A DNA stretch of 41,044 nt, taken from positions 90,401 through 131,444 of the forward strand of contig MNCI01017670.1 in assembly GCA_015680685.1 (NCBI GenBank), in the 5' to 3' direction. Below, piece by piece: positions 28,851-39,283 of the stretch (its first letter is position 1; the number at the start of each line of letters is the position of its first letter). The position numbers were made by a program, and so were the translations under genes. A model generated the notes under the pieces. That model was not told the origin of the DNA, ran no database searches, and saw nothing but the letters and a program-made list of their open reading frames with translations. The DNA is from Gnetum montanum. Its lineage: Eukaryota; Streptophyta; Gnetopsida; Gnetales; Gnetaceae.

Positions 28851-30144
28851 TCCAAGCTAGTTGTACGAAACAAATGCTAAGGCACATGTGGAAGAGTGCA
28901 ATGGTGCAAGCCCGCCAAGCACTTCTACCACACAACCAGTGGTTGAGAAAAGCGTCTTCATTAATCTTTGGACATAAATCACATCAAATCGAATCAAAGA
29001 GATAGTGCCAGGCAGGTAAAGCAAGGCAAAGATCCATAGAGAGAGACTCCCGAAGGAACTTCGAGCAAAAGTTTTTTAACAAATTACGGAGTCACGGTTT
29101 TAAGAAAAAAATATTTTCCGCTCCGGCAAAAAAGCCTGTAACTAAACACGTGAGCATCTTTATGGTCGGTCCGGACAGCAGAATACCAGGCAGGATATGG
29201 AGGGACATTTACGCTGGCCTACACTCACGGCCCTGGACCTTTATCTGCAATCTCAATCTTCAAATGAACGAGGAGGAATTGTGTCTAAAGCCTTCAAATG
29301 ATCCACTGCAAAGTACTGTATCAGGGTAACTAGGTATTTTGGCTAGTATTAAACGCATGAGATGAATGAAGATGACCCAGCACAATATTCGTTGCCCATT
29401 GCATCTTAACAACTGTTTAGAAGTGTGAGGCAAGGCAAGACGTCGACCTTCACCAACCTCCATTTTTTATTTTAGTGCCCGCAACTCAATCTCCCTCCTT
29501 CAATAATTGCTTTTGTCAGCGTCGCAGCAACAGTAACGGCAACCGCCTCAGTCTCAGCCTAGCAGCAGCCTCCATGGAGATAAGTGCTGCCCTGGTATGG
29601 TATGTGTGGTTTCAAAACACAAAAGAGGAGCAGGAGGAGGAGGCCACATAGGGCCCGCTTTGCAACCACGGATTTGGACTGGGCGACACCAAATTTCGCA
29701 AGTTTTGGTGACTGCGTGCGTGGAATTTGTGACAGAAAGAAAGAAGAAGAAATGGTATGACAACAGCAAGTACTACTACTGTTGCAGAAAGCTCCATCAA
29801 TTGGGTGAGCACCCGTGACACCGACAGCAGAGCAGAGCAACGCAGAGCAAAGAAAGAAAGAGAGAAAACAGAGAGCAGAGAGCTTTTTGTTTTTGTCACA
29901 GGCACACCACCATAATAAACCAGACGGCGACTGTACGCCAAACTCAGCGGCAGCAGCGTGGAACAAGGAATCCGAATCAGCCGTAGCCGTGGCACGGGCC
30001 ACAGCATATTCCATTCCATGAATACATTCCTCAGTGCAATTACTTAACCTCCCTCAACAAACCGCACCTACTCGTACCTGCAACAATTCCATTACCATCA
30101 TTGAAGAATCACAGTTTTCGCGAAATCAGGCACGCAAGGAGGCC
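28851..30144 (+). promoter_or_regulatory. Upstream region and probable 5' UTR of the DUF674 gene
   Basis: Base composition rises from about one third GC to about one half near 28850, marking a gene-bearing island. A G-box CACGTG lies at 29147-29152. A GA-rich tract (about 29825-29885: repeated AAAGAAAG, AGAGAG, CAGAGAG) typical of plant 5' UTR or core promoter sequence lies 260-320 bp before the ATG. No clear TATA box was found, so the transcription start is undetermined. Long minus-strand frames here are the complement of this purine-rich tract. Confidence 0.45.
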
Positions 30145-31367
30145 ATGGCCGAGCAGGAGGAACACGAGCAGCAGCAGCAGGAGGAGTTGCAGACGGAGAT
30201 TAAGCTCATGTTTAGCAGGAGATGCCGGAGCATAGTGTACGCAGAAGCGGGCAAAGATTTCGTGGACATTCTACTAACGTTTCTAGAAATGCCGGCTGCG
30301 GCTCTGGTAAAACTGGCTCGCGGATCCTGCTCCTCCTCCTTGGGCAGGTTCAGGCCATCATCTTCTTCGTCGTGCATCGAGAACATCTACAGCAGCGTGG
30401 ACGCCATGCCCCAGAAACTGCTCAAGACAGACAAGGCCCTCATTCTGCACCCACCAACACACCCACTTCTCACTTTCTCATCATCGCATCTCGCATTACC
30501 TGCATCTGAATCTTCACCTGCATCTGCATCTGCATCTAAGGCTGAGGACGAGTCGCAGACCGAGACTGAGAATTTGTTGTATGTGTGTTCTAATGCGGCC
30601 ATGGCGGGTGTGACGCACAGTGTTTGCAGACGGCCGGGCGTTCGTCGCTGTGCCTGCGGGTCGACCGTGGATGTTCCCGTGGCGATGGTGGAAGAAAATG
30701 ATGAAGCGGAAGCAGGGCCAGCCAGGAAAAGGATTGGTTATGTGAAGAAAACTGCGAGTTTTCTTATCACAGAGGGTCTGCGGATTCTGCCTCTGAACTC
30801 AACCTCCGCTCTGCTGAAGCTCTGGAGCGAGTTAGGCGTCCGAGACCCCGCCGACCTCGACGAACGCTCCGCCGTCGTCGGCCCTGCTCAGGTCCATGAA
30901 TCCGCTGATCCAGAAAACCCTACTTTATGTTGTGTAGAGACACTCGGTTTTGCATTTCTGCGTGTTCTGCAACTTGGGGGAGGTTTTTTTTTGGTCGGTT
31001 TTTGCTGAGAGAGTCGGAAGTAATTGCGTTTGGTGGTTTGTTGCAGATCAAGGCGCTGCTCAAGGCGGCGCTGGTGTCCGCGACGCCGCTGAACGATGTT
31101 TTCAATCCGTCGCACAGGGTAAGGCTACCTCGTAATAATCGAGTTGTACCAGGCTTTCTCTGCAAGTTTTTGTTCGCTGAGATTTATCGATATATCAGGT
31201 TTTTCTGACTCTGGAGTATTGTGGGGGTTTTCTGTTTTTTGTTTGTGCGATTGCAGAGATCATTATCAGGTTCTGAAGACGCGGAGGCCGAGAGGCTGGC
31301 CCTGCAAGGCCTGCTGCTGTCTCTTCTCAGCGAAGAGCATCAGTTCCGGTTTGCCAAGATTACCTGA
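30145..31367 (+). CDS. DUF674-family protein, three exons (30145-30891, 31047-31118, 31257-31367)
   Basis: The only convincing host gene. The ATG at 30145 is in the good context GAGGCCATGGCC. The frame is open upstream but has no earlier ATG. Exon 1 codes 249 residues: a Glu/Gln-rich start, IKLMFSRRCRSIVYAEAGKD (about 19-38), FVDILLTFLEMPAAALVKLA, SCIENIYSSVDAMPQKLLKT, a Ser/Ala-rich spacer, a cysteine block (LYVCSN...VCRRPGVRRCACG), and RKRIGYVKKTASFLITEGLR. Exon 2 gives IKALLKAALVSATPLNDVF, the typical end of the DUF674 domain; the intron must be removed to reach it, which supports the splice model. Exon 3 adds a Leu-rich tail ending FAKIT. Introns of 155 and 138 bp are GT-AG and phase 0. 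Predicted 309 residues, shorter than many relatives, which carry two domain copies. DUF674 is plant-specific with unknown function. The first donor (CAG/GTCCAT) is weak, so the boundaries are likely but unproven. Confidence 0.82.
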
Positions 31368-31620
31368 TCACAGCTTTTTCTTTACTTTTCCTTGCCTTTG
31401 CTTTGCTTTGCTTGCGCTCCACTATTCCTGGTTTTTGCATTGATTGCTTGCTTGCGGAAGTGGACTGCGTTTGTGGACTCACTGGATTACGTTGCGGTGA
31501 TGGAACTTTTCAGTTTTACCATTTGGGGCGGTTCTGCTATGTATTGGATATCTTGAGGAATGTAATAAAATGTATTTCATGTGCGTAACGTGGTTGTGCA
31601 GAGTGGATTTGAAAGCGTGG
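31368..31620 (+). promoter_or_regulatory. 3' UTR and candidate poly(A) signal of the DUF674 gene
   Basis: T-rich sequence after the TGA (31365-31367) with AATAAA at 31564-31569, about 200 bp downstream. This is a plausible cleavage signal followed by T/G-rich sequence. Plant signals are loose, so confidence is modest. Confidence 0.5.
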
Positions 31621-32209
31621 CTAAGTTCGGTCAAATGATGGGTCCATCATTGACCGAGAAAAGCAGCGAATGGATTCCTCCACAACCGTGTTTAGGGATG
31701 TGGTTCCTTAACTGCATTTTAACTTAGCCCTCTCTTTTATTCAAAACTACGTTTAGGGATGATTTAGTGTTCTTTGAATGTTCACTTAATATGACAAAAT
31801 TTGTACATCACAGCTGTTTACCTGAATGAAAAGCTGGTTGCAATGCACATGGCTTTCCAACTTTGTCAATTTGTTTTATATGAATTGCTACCCAAGACGA
31901 CCAATCCCCTGTGAAATTTGTTTTATATTGAATCCGACAAACGACGACTGCAATTTTGTTTCTTGTCATGTCGGTGAGAGTACCGGAATTTTGTTAATGT
32001 CAAGGATGCATTGCGTACTTGGTTAAAGTGCAAGGTTAATGCAGGTTTAATTTGAGGGTACGTTGAGATTCATGTTAACTTGAAGGTAAGGTGAAAAACT
32101 TCTATTTAAGCTTTACGCTATGGTATCCGTGAGTTATAGAAAGCTATCATTAAAACTTAGACCTTTACCTTTACAAAATGATTGTAGAATTTTTGGAAGG
32201 TTAGATCCT
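31621..32209. other. Intergenic stretch with a small hairpin
   Basis: An imperfect inverted repeat, CGGTCAAATGATGG / CCATCATTGACCG (31628-31656), follows the gene. Nothing else was recognised. Confidence 0.45.
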
Positions 32210-32240
32210 AAAAAATATATATATTAAAAATAAAAATTCA

Positions 32241-32300
32241 GAGTACAAAAGCAAAAGAGGATTATAAAAAGGAGAAACTCAAATCAACAAAAAGGAAAGG
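32241..32300 (-). repeat. Outer inverted-repeat arm, left (partner 36678-36738)
   Basis: GAGTACAAAAGCAAAAGAGG through AAAGGAAAGG is the reverse complement, with roughly 85% identity by eye, of 36678-36738. Both arms run into TA-rich tails on the outside. Confidence 0.8.
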
Positions 32301-32470
32301 TTTAAGGATTTTCATCTTTAAAACCAATATTGAAAAACCTTTCATGTGGGGTAGGAAATAAGACATTCCACAAAAAGATTAACATTAGGTGGATGAGGAG
32401 CTTTTTACCCTATTTAATAGAGTCAATACTATCAAAAGATATTATCTCCATACCTTGACCAATATTAGTA

Positions 32471-32674
32471 AAAATATCTTAAACATGAGGAGACCATCAT
32501 TTGGAGTGATGGGAATGTGTTTGTTTCTCAAGTTGAAGACCTAGGTTTGAGCTTAGGTGTAGCCACTTGAAGAGGTTAGGCTTTCGCTCATTTACCAACT
32601 CTCTTTGGATCCTGCTTTGCAAGATGAGTATTGTGGCTCTAGGTGATGATCCTTTTTAAAATATCTTAAACATG
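32471..32674 (+). mobile_element. SINE-like insertion with 17-bp target-site duplication
   Basis: AAAATATCTTAAACATG at 32471-32487 is repeated exactly at 32658-32674. The 170 bp between them has a pol III B-box-like GGTTTGAGCTT (32544-32554), an A-box-like TGGAGTGATGGGA about 40 bp before it, and a 3' end of oligo-T. Known: tRNA-derived SINEs of plants have this layout and end in short T runs. Removing it restores a single AAAATATCTTAAACATG. The insertion is clear; the SINE class rests on the boxes and the TSD. Confidence 0.72.
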
Positions 32675-33703
32675 CTATCCATTTTGAAGATTTGGCATGT
32701 AATCACTAATAGATAGAATCCTCAACGTTTTTTATTATGAAGAACCATTTGAAAACAACAGTAGGTTACTATGAGATCTTAGGAACAAATATGTATTTCC
32801 CTATACTTACTAAAGAATTCTTTGAAATTGATTCGACTAGAACTTTTGTCAAAGATACATTTTGTTGAACAAAAAGATAACAAAAAGGGCAGGCTAACTA
32901 TTGAAACATCACTAGAAGAAATCATCGTAGAATCTACAAAAAAAAAAAAAAAACCTTAATAATCTACAACATTTGAAGAAGAAACCTTAATAGTGTTTAT
33001 AGTAGGTTAATGTTGATGCCCTTGCATATGTTTTTTTGTAACATAAAAAGACATGAATTAAACATATAACCCTCTTGGTGACAACAGTGACACGACTTTG
33101 GAAAATTGTAATACACAGCTATCTACACATAATCAATTTTGCGAGCATGTAGAAGAATTTCTTGCTAAAGCAAATTAAGATCCAACTCAATTATATATCA
33201 AATTCGATAAAAACCATTAGATGTAGCTAGGGTTTTAAAATGTTTGATTGACTCAATTTAAGAAGCAATATCCCTTTTTACTTTTTCAAAAATCAATGAA
33301 AGATTTAGTAATACAATAAAACAAGGAATCCTTCAAAATTCAGGAAATACTCGATATAAAAGAGGGAGTCCACTTTTGAATACTTAATAAAGCGGCATGA
33401 TGATTAAAAACATCAATTTCAAAAGACTTAGAAACCATTGTCAAATTAACAAGTTCTATCAACAAAAATGAGTTTGATAGATAATGTGCATGGATACATC
33501 TAATCCTCGATCTTTCCAAACTAGATTTAAGTAATTCAAAAAACTTGAGAAACAAAGTAAATAACATAGAATTTGCATGAAAACATACCATCCAAAAATT
33601 TCTCAAGTAATAGATTTATATAAATAATCAAGTTACTAAAAATTTTATGCCTATTACATGCAATAGCTAAAAAGAGTTGGTATAGACTGAACAAAATGCC
33701 AAA

Positions 33704-33737
33704 AGAAGAAGAAGAAGAAGAAGAAGAAGAAGAAGAA
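33704..33737 (+). repeat. (GAA)n microsatellite
   Basis: About eleven GAA units. Confidence 0.95.
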
Positions 33738-33842
33738 AATTGCAAAACATAGAAGAAGTTGCTAAACATGAATTGTAAATGAGGCAAAAATGATAGAAAG
33801 TAGAGGGCTCATCTTAGAATGAAAAAAATGGTAATCCTCACA

Positions 33843-34060
33843 TTTGCATGTGTGAGGGCATGCCAATAGTCTAAAGATCAAAAAGTTTGAACATCAGAAT
33901 TGAATTTGCTGCAACATTAGGGATCTATGTAGTTTAAAAAATTTTTCAACAAAAACACCCTAGAGGAGAGTAGCTTCATATGAAATAGAAACTTTAAGTA
34001 GCACCATTTGATCAACTAGATGTTCTCTATCATGACATGAGTGCATAGTTTAGTCTAGAA
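33843..34060. repeat. Inner inverted-repeat arm, left (partner about 34386-34560)
   Basis: Reverse complement of CATCTAGTTGATCAAATGGT and its surroundings at 34386-34560, with indels. Weaker similarity continues towards the centre near 34230. Confidence 0.8.
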
Positions 34061-34385
34061 GAGTCTAAATGTCAATAAGCTATGTTGTTTTGATGAAGTT
34101 AGATTTAGATCAATAGGTAGAAGTAGCAGGAGAAATAGTAGTAATGGTAGAATTATCATTGTTACTCTTGGATCTAGAACTTAAATAAGCTTATGGAACC
34201 CAACAAGAAGATGTTAATCCAACACGGAGTCCAAAACATGAAAGGTTCTAGACTCCATCTTTAGGTGACAATTGAGAAGAGAGCACACTCATAGTAATTG
34301 TGCCATTATTTTTGTTTCTCTTGTATTTCTACCATCCGGTCTAGCTTTTGCTTCCTTAGAATGACATAGTTTTCATCTAAGTAAT

Positions 34386-34560
34386 GATAAAGAACATCTA
34401 GTTGATCAAATGGTGCTACGTAAAGTTTCTACTTCACATGAATCTACTCTTCTCTAGGCTATTTCTATTTGATAATTTTTTAAACTATGGAGGTTCTTGA
34501 TGTTGCAGCAAATTCAATTACTCATCCTCATACTTGCAAATGTGAGGGTTGTCTTTTTCT
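34386..34560. repeat. Inner inverted-repeat arm, right
   Basis: Shares GAACATCTAGTTGATCAAAT, GTTGCAGCAAATTCAATT and TGCAAATGTGAGG with the left arm in inverse orientation. The four ACCCACTATTTTTT-like repeats after it (34560-34670) are a local T-rich tandem. Confidence 0.78.
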
Positions 34561-34854
34561 TCTTTCTAACATGTGCCCACTATTTTTTTCTTTTTCAACA
34601 TGTACCCACTATTTTTTCCTTTTTAACATGCACCCACTATTTTTTTTTCTTTCCAACATGCACACATTGTTTTATGTCACATGGTATGAAGGAAAAAATT
34701 AATAATGATCAAAGAAAATTTAGAGTACATCACATGAAAAAAAAATGTTCAATTTTTAGGATTGTTTACTTGGACAATATTACAATTAATACTTTGAAAA
34801 AATAGATGGAAAAAATTAATTGTTAGTAGGGAGGAAGGTCCCAAGTATAATAAA

Positions 34855-35403
34855 ACTTACATTGTTTTTCAACATTCATGCTTGAACTTACGATAGCAAA
34901 AAGATATGAGATAGAGAGTTGTGGCATAACACTAATATTTTTATCAAAGTAAGAAAGTGATAGCACGTCTAGTTCTTCACCTCGTCACTTGTTATTAATC
35001 TTACTTCGAGATTCTTTACCATAAATTTTAACATTCTTCTCGATATTAGTTTTAATCTTTTAGTTAATAATATTTTTGTAAAACAAAGAAAAATTTGCCT
35101 TACGAGATATTTGTCTAAGTTGCTTAAAATTTACATCATTGTTTGACATCCATGCTTGAGCTTAAATAGTAGAAGGATTTGAGATAGAGAGCTCCAACAT
35201 AATATCAATATTTTTGTCAAAGTAAGAAAGTAGTAACACTTCTAGAAGATGTTCACCTCATCGCTTATTATTAATCTTACTTCCAGAATCATTACCATCA
35301 ACTATAACCTTCTTGTTAACACTAGTTTTAATCTTTGAGTTTATAGTATTTGTGTTAGAAAAGTAAACATTTACCTTATGAGATATTTGTCCAAGTTTTT
35401 TTA
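34855..35403. repeat. Tandem duplication, two units of about 275 bp
   Basis: Unit 1 (about 34855-35128) and unit 2 (about 35130-35403) share CATGCTTGA, GATATGAGATAGAGAG or a near form, TTTTTGTCAAAGTAAGAAAG, TTATTAATCTTACTTC and GAGATATTTGTC in the same order. Divergence is clear, so this is an old duplication. Confidence 0.72.
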
Positions 35404-36640
35404 ATACTTTATCTAGTACCAATAAAAATACATATAGAAGCTTGTGTCTTCTCAGTACTCTTTAGTGCCATTTGGTCATTCTTATCATTGATATTAACTT
35501 GATTTTTTATATCTTCTAGTCTTCAACTTCAATACATTTTTTCTTTTCTTCAAAATCTTTTTTCTTGAGCAATAGAAGGATAAACATTAAACAAATGTCC
35601 TTCACAATGGGAAAAGTTACACAAATTAGGAATATTATAATGTGTAATTAACTAAATATAAGTCTTTACTTGTAATACCAATTTCTTTTTATGATTGAGA
35701 ATATTTATTTCAACAAAAAAGTATCTACAAAAATGAAGAGTTGTAGAAATAGACTCCATATGCTTAATGGGACCAAGAAGACTAACAATTTCCTGTTTAA
35801 CTTTCTAAAAAATCAATGGAAAATTATATAACTTGACAAAACATGGAAATTTAACATATTCTTCATATTAGTCATTAACATCTACAACCCACTTATAAAT
35901 GATTAACATTGTATGCTTATGTATAAAAGATGCTATGTCTAGGGCACTGGACCATTGAAGCATTGCCTAAATAAACAAGTAGAAAAAATAAGAAAAATAC
36001 CTAGCATGAAGGACTTGGATGTGATGGTTTTTTTTTGTGACGTTAGTTAACTATGAAATTAAACTTTGATTATGAGGTAGGTAACATAACATTAGAATGA
36101 ACAAATGTTATGATGAAGGATCAACAACTAAGGACTCATATACATCATTAGGAAGAATAAAATTAGGTGTCTTAATTGCATTAACATCATTAGAAGAAGG
36201 TGTTATAACTTTTTTCATGCTAACTTGTAAATCTGCATTTTGAGAATCAATAGAAATTTCTACATGAATAAAAGAAGCACAAATGTCAACATTGGTTAAA
36301 GAAGTTGAGAGTAATATAGAATCCCCCATAAGGGAATTATAGAGAAATTAGATTTGTTGAAGAAAAATCAAAGGGAGAAAAATCAGATTTGTTGAAAAAA
36401 AAATTAAATTTATTTAAGTAACATCAAATCTAGTGAAAAAATTTCGATTTGTCATACCACTAGGCTAATACCTCATTGTTAGGATATCCAAATTAGAGCT
36501 TTATAACTTAACTTTGCCTATGAGAAGAAACTTATAACTTGGAGTTTTTAAATTAAAAGTCTTACAACTAGGCTAACACCTCATTGTTAAAGGTACCATA
36601 GTGATAATGATCATGCATGTCTAATCAAGAAGCTAAAAAA
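35404..36640 (-). pseudogene. Second LINE ORF1-like (gag) remnant, minus strand
   Basis: Minus-strand pieces: MGDSILLSTSLTNVDICASF at 36329 downward, then about 35850-35560 reading KFPCFVKLYNFPLIF, KVKQEIVSLLGPIKHMESIS, YFLVEINILNHKKKLVLQVK, IPNLCNFSHCEGHLFNVY. The last block is a damaged zinc knuckle (one Cys replaced by Ser, the last by Tyr). It parallels the remnant at 33000-33600 in the same orientation. An internal direct repeat (CTAGGCTAAYACCTCATTGT) occurs at about 36459 and 36566. Strongly decayed, many stops. Confidence 0.5.
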
Positions 36641-36677
36641 AAAAAAAACTTAAAAACACATCTTGAAAATTGTTAGG

Positions 36678-36770
36678 CCTTTCCTTTTTGTTAATTTGGA
36701 GTTTCTCCTCTCTATAATACTCCTTTTCTTTTGTACTCTAAATTTATATATATATATATATATATATTGC
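36678..36770 (+). repeat. Outer inverted-repeat arm, right, with (TA)n tail
   Basis: CCTTTCCTTTTTGTTAATTT through TTTTGTACTC, then (TA)n at about 36747-36767. It reads as the 3' end of a plus-strand LINE, mirror of 32241-32300. Confidence 0.78.
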
Positions 36771-36934
36771 AGCTAATACCTAAGAAGCTAAGAAAAAACA
36801 TATTTATATAGTTTATATGTACCCCTGCTCCTAAGACATGGACAACACAATATTTACATATAACTTACAAAGATCATATAGGTGGCTCAAGTGTACTTCG
36901 AACTAACAACATCTTCTAATTATTATCTTAGTGA

Positions 36935-37060
36935 GTGAAGGTTGTAGTTGAGTCGATTTGCTCAAATGATTTGAACCCAAAGTTGTTGGGTTTGAAGCCC
37001 AATACTAGCTTCCACATACTAGTTTGTAGGCATTATTCTAGGTAGTGAAACACCACAAAA
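36935..37060 (+). mobile_element. Possible second SINE-like fragment
   Basis: GGTTTGAAGCC at 36989-36999 matches the pol III B box GGTTCGANNCC at all but one position. No target-site duplication or clear A box was found, so this is tentative. Confidence 0.25.
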
Positions 37061-37261
37061 TTTTGCATGTTATAATGAATCTTCATCATGTAGCTTTCAC
37101 CCTATGAAACCCAAGGCAAAATCTCATTGTAAATGTGAAAATTGTAACCCACAATGGGCAATTTCACATACTTTATACTTTTGGGGTTGAAAAATGCCTC
37201 ATAAGTGGTAAAGTCTCATTCCCTAAGTCAAAAAAGTCACCTACTGTCTATATTTGAGCTT

Positions 37262-37300
37262 GTGGGGGGTGGGGGGTGGGGGGTGTGTGTGGTGTGGTAA
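37262..37300 (+). repeat. G-run tract with quadruplex potential
   Basis: Three GGGGGG runs separated by single T, then a GTGTGTGG tail. Confidence 0.9.
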
Positions 37301-37389
37301 AAAATGCCTTTCGAAATGCCTTTCTACGTTGGAAACACCGATAGGGTGGTAGATCTTACCTACCCCCAACGTGGAAGGATGGGAGGTTT

Positions 37390-37620
37390 GGAAACTTTCC
37401 CCCCTTTAACGTGGAGACCAAATGCACAACTTGGAAACTTTTCCCCAGCTTGGAAACTCCCCCCTTCTCAGCTTGGAAATTTTTCCCCCAATGTGAAAGT
37501 TCCCTCCATGTGCCTCCACCCCCCCAAGTATGGAAACTTTTCCCTTAGCTTGGAAACTTTCCTCCTAGCTTGGAAAGTTTTTTCCATAACATGGAAAATT
37601 CATTCCCCTAGCGTGGAAGA
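37390..37620. repeat. Degenerate minisatellite, 'AGCTTGGAAACTTTTCCCC' type, about 20-bp unit
   Basis: About ten imperfect repeats of GCTTGGAAACTTTCCCCC and variants. The 120-codon frame across it (37304-37666) is a by-product. Confidence 0.75.
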
Positions 37621-37689
37621 CACAAGGAGCAAAATTCATCTATTCAAGGACTTCAATGTTGAATAGCCGCTTCAATAAGCATGGTGGAG

Positions 37690-38640
37690 AGCTCAGTGTG
37701 GAAGATTCATCTCTAATGTGGAAGGTGTGCCTTGGTTACTATTTATAGTGAATGAAATGCCCATGGAGGGAAGCACTTACTATGTATAGTAACCCCTTAA
37801 ATTTGCACACACCTATCTCACCTAAATTTGTAGGCATTTTCAGTCAAATTTGTAGCCAATTCAAAGCTAATTTACAGCTAAATCATAGCCAATTTACAGC
37901 TCCATTCATGGTCCAAAGACCCTATAAAAGCTAGCCTCTAGCACCATTTACAGGTTCATCATTTTTTTGACCAAGTGAAGCATTTTTCGACAAGAAAATT
38001 CTCACCAAAGTTCAACCAATTTTCACAATTCCACACTTGGGTCATTTTCAAGCACTCAAGAGCTCTTGCAAGTTTCCATACTTATATTCTCTTAAACCTC
38101 AGTGTGGAAGCATTGTAGCCTTGAGTGACCCAATTGATAGATCCAAGGTTGTAGTAATGAAGGAAGGTTTGATAGCATCAACAGTGTAGTGACCAATAAT
38201 GTCGATGGTTGAAACATCGAGGTTGATGGGTGCATAAATTAACCTCGAGTTCGCTTGAGGGCTTGCTAGAGGCAAAGATGGGGTGCCCTAAATGATCGTG
38301 TCAATTGAACAGGGACTTATCAGATGTAACCAAGGTGCAGCATGGTTATTCATGATGCTAATGCAAAATGATGCTAAGTGTTTGAGTAGTGTCAACGCTG
38401 TAAAGCGTAGTCAAGTTTTTGGCAAAAACAAGGGTACCAACATGCTAGGGTCACTACCCAAGTGTAGTGTTAGGCACGACTATGTAATGAAGCAACAAAA
38501 AATGCAAATAAAATGCTAAAAATGCAAGGAAAGAGAGAGAGAAACAAAACAACACCCCAAATGGGTTTGAGTGTAGTGAACACCAAGAGGGGTTACAAGG
38601 GATGCAGTGTACAAGAGATGCAATGGACAACATAGTCATA
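37690..38640. other. Unclassified stretch with a TATA box and CCAAT-like repeats
   Basis: CTATAAAAG at 37922-37930 follows AGCCAATTCAAAGCTAATTT and AGCCAATTTACAGC (CCAAT-type). This resembles an LTR or gene promoter, but no partner LTR or coding frame was seen. Confidence 0.3.
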
Positions 38641-39283
38641 GTTTTGGGAGTGTTTGGCCATGAAGATTGACATTCCAGCATGGTGTCTATGCCTACTGGG
38701 TTGGCTACCATGGTGTCCGGTGGGCTATAGTGGTCCGGTGAACTGTGGTGAACTACGGTGGTACACAACTTTGCCTCTCTCCAGTTCACTGGTGTGCCTT
38801 TGGTTTGCTGATACTTTGATTTTTGCTAACTTTGAATTTGCTAACTTGCTTAATTCTCAAATTTGCCAACACTGAAAATGTTGAGGGTAGGGGTATTGGT
38901 AGGGCTAGGTTTAGCGTGAAATGTGGGGTGATTGCCACGTGGCTAAGGGAATGATTGAAACTACACTATCATCCAACTATGCTCTCCACTGAGGTTAGTG
39001 ATGTTGTGCTCTACTGTACTCTACTAGACTCTGCGAGGCTGAGAGACTATGACTACACTACCAAGTGCATGTATATGCACCGAGAGGACTGTAATGTACC
39101 TAAAAAAGTGCAACTTTGGAGACTATGCTCTGGGACTATGCTCTCCACTGTCTTGTGTGGGGTTGAGCATAGTTACAATTTTGGAGACAAAATGGATACA
39201 AAAAAGATGCATTTTGCTAATTACGCTTACTAGAGGTGAGTTAGAGTTGAGTTGAATGCCAATGCTACGTTGTGGAGGCCTTT
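38641..39283. other. Unassigned stretch, GGTG-rich at first
   Basis: Repeated GTGGTCCGGTGAACTGTGGT-like sequence near 38700-38770. No gene or element recognised. Confidence 0.4.

Larger units (their letters stand above)
32210..34200 (-). mobile_element. Decayed LINE remnant, minus strand: ORF1-like (gag, zinc knuckle) and 3' end
   Basis: The minus strand from about 33600 reads HHAALLSIQKWTPSFISSIS, then a run like LSLIFEKVKRDIASSIESIK and IIELDLNLL, then a knuckle CHCCHQEGYMFNSC (33051-33092; CX2CX4YX4C, His replaced by Tyr). This is the DUF4283/zinc-knuckle layout of plant LINE ORF1. The 3' end near 32210-32300 has the T-rich, TTTTGTACTC-containing, TA-tailed end typical of plant LINEs. ORF2 is missing. 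A SINE is inserted at 32488-32657. The 5' limit is unclear, about 34060-34200. Confidence 0.5.

Noticed and set aside
29559-30021. Minus-strand frames of 151 and 135 codons upstream of the DUF674 gene
   Set aside because: They are the complement of the GA-rich upstream/5' UTR tract, have low-complexity Leu/Ser/Cys composition and no known domain.
30034-30144. Longer N-terminus for the DUF674 protein starting at 30034
   Set aside because: The codon there is GTG, and the first ATG in frame is 30145, in a good start context.
30222-30602. Alternative frames overlapping DUF674 exon 1
   Set aside because: They arise from GC-rich composition; only the main frame has the DUF674 motifs.
37304-37666. 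120-codon plus-strand frame
   Set aside because: It runs over a minisatellite; the protein is a by-product of the repeat (recurrent GNFS and LETF pieces).
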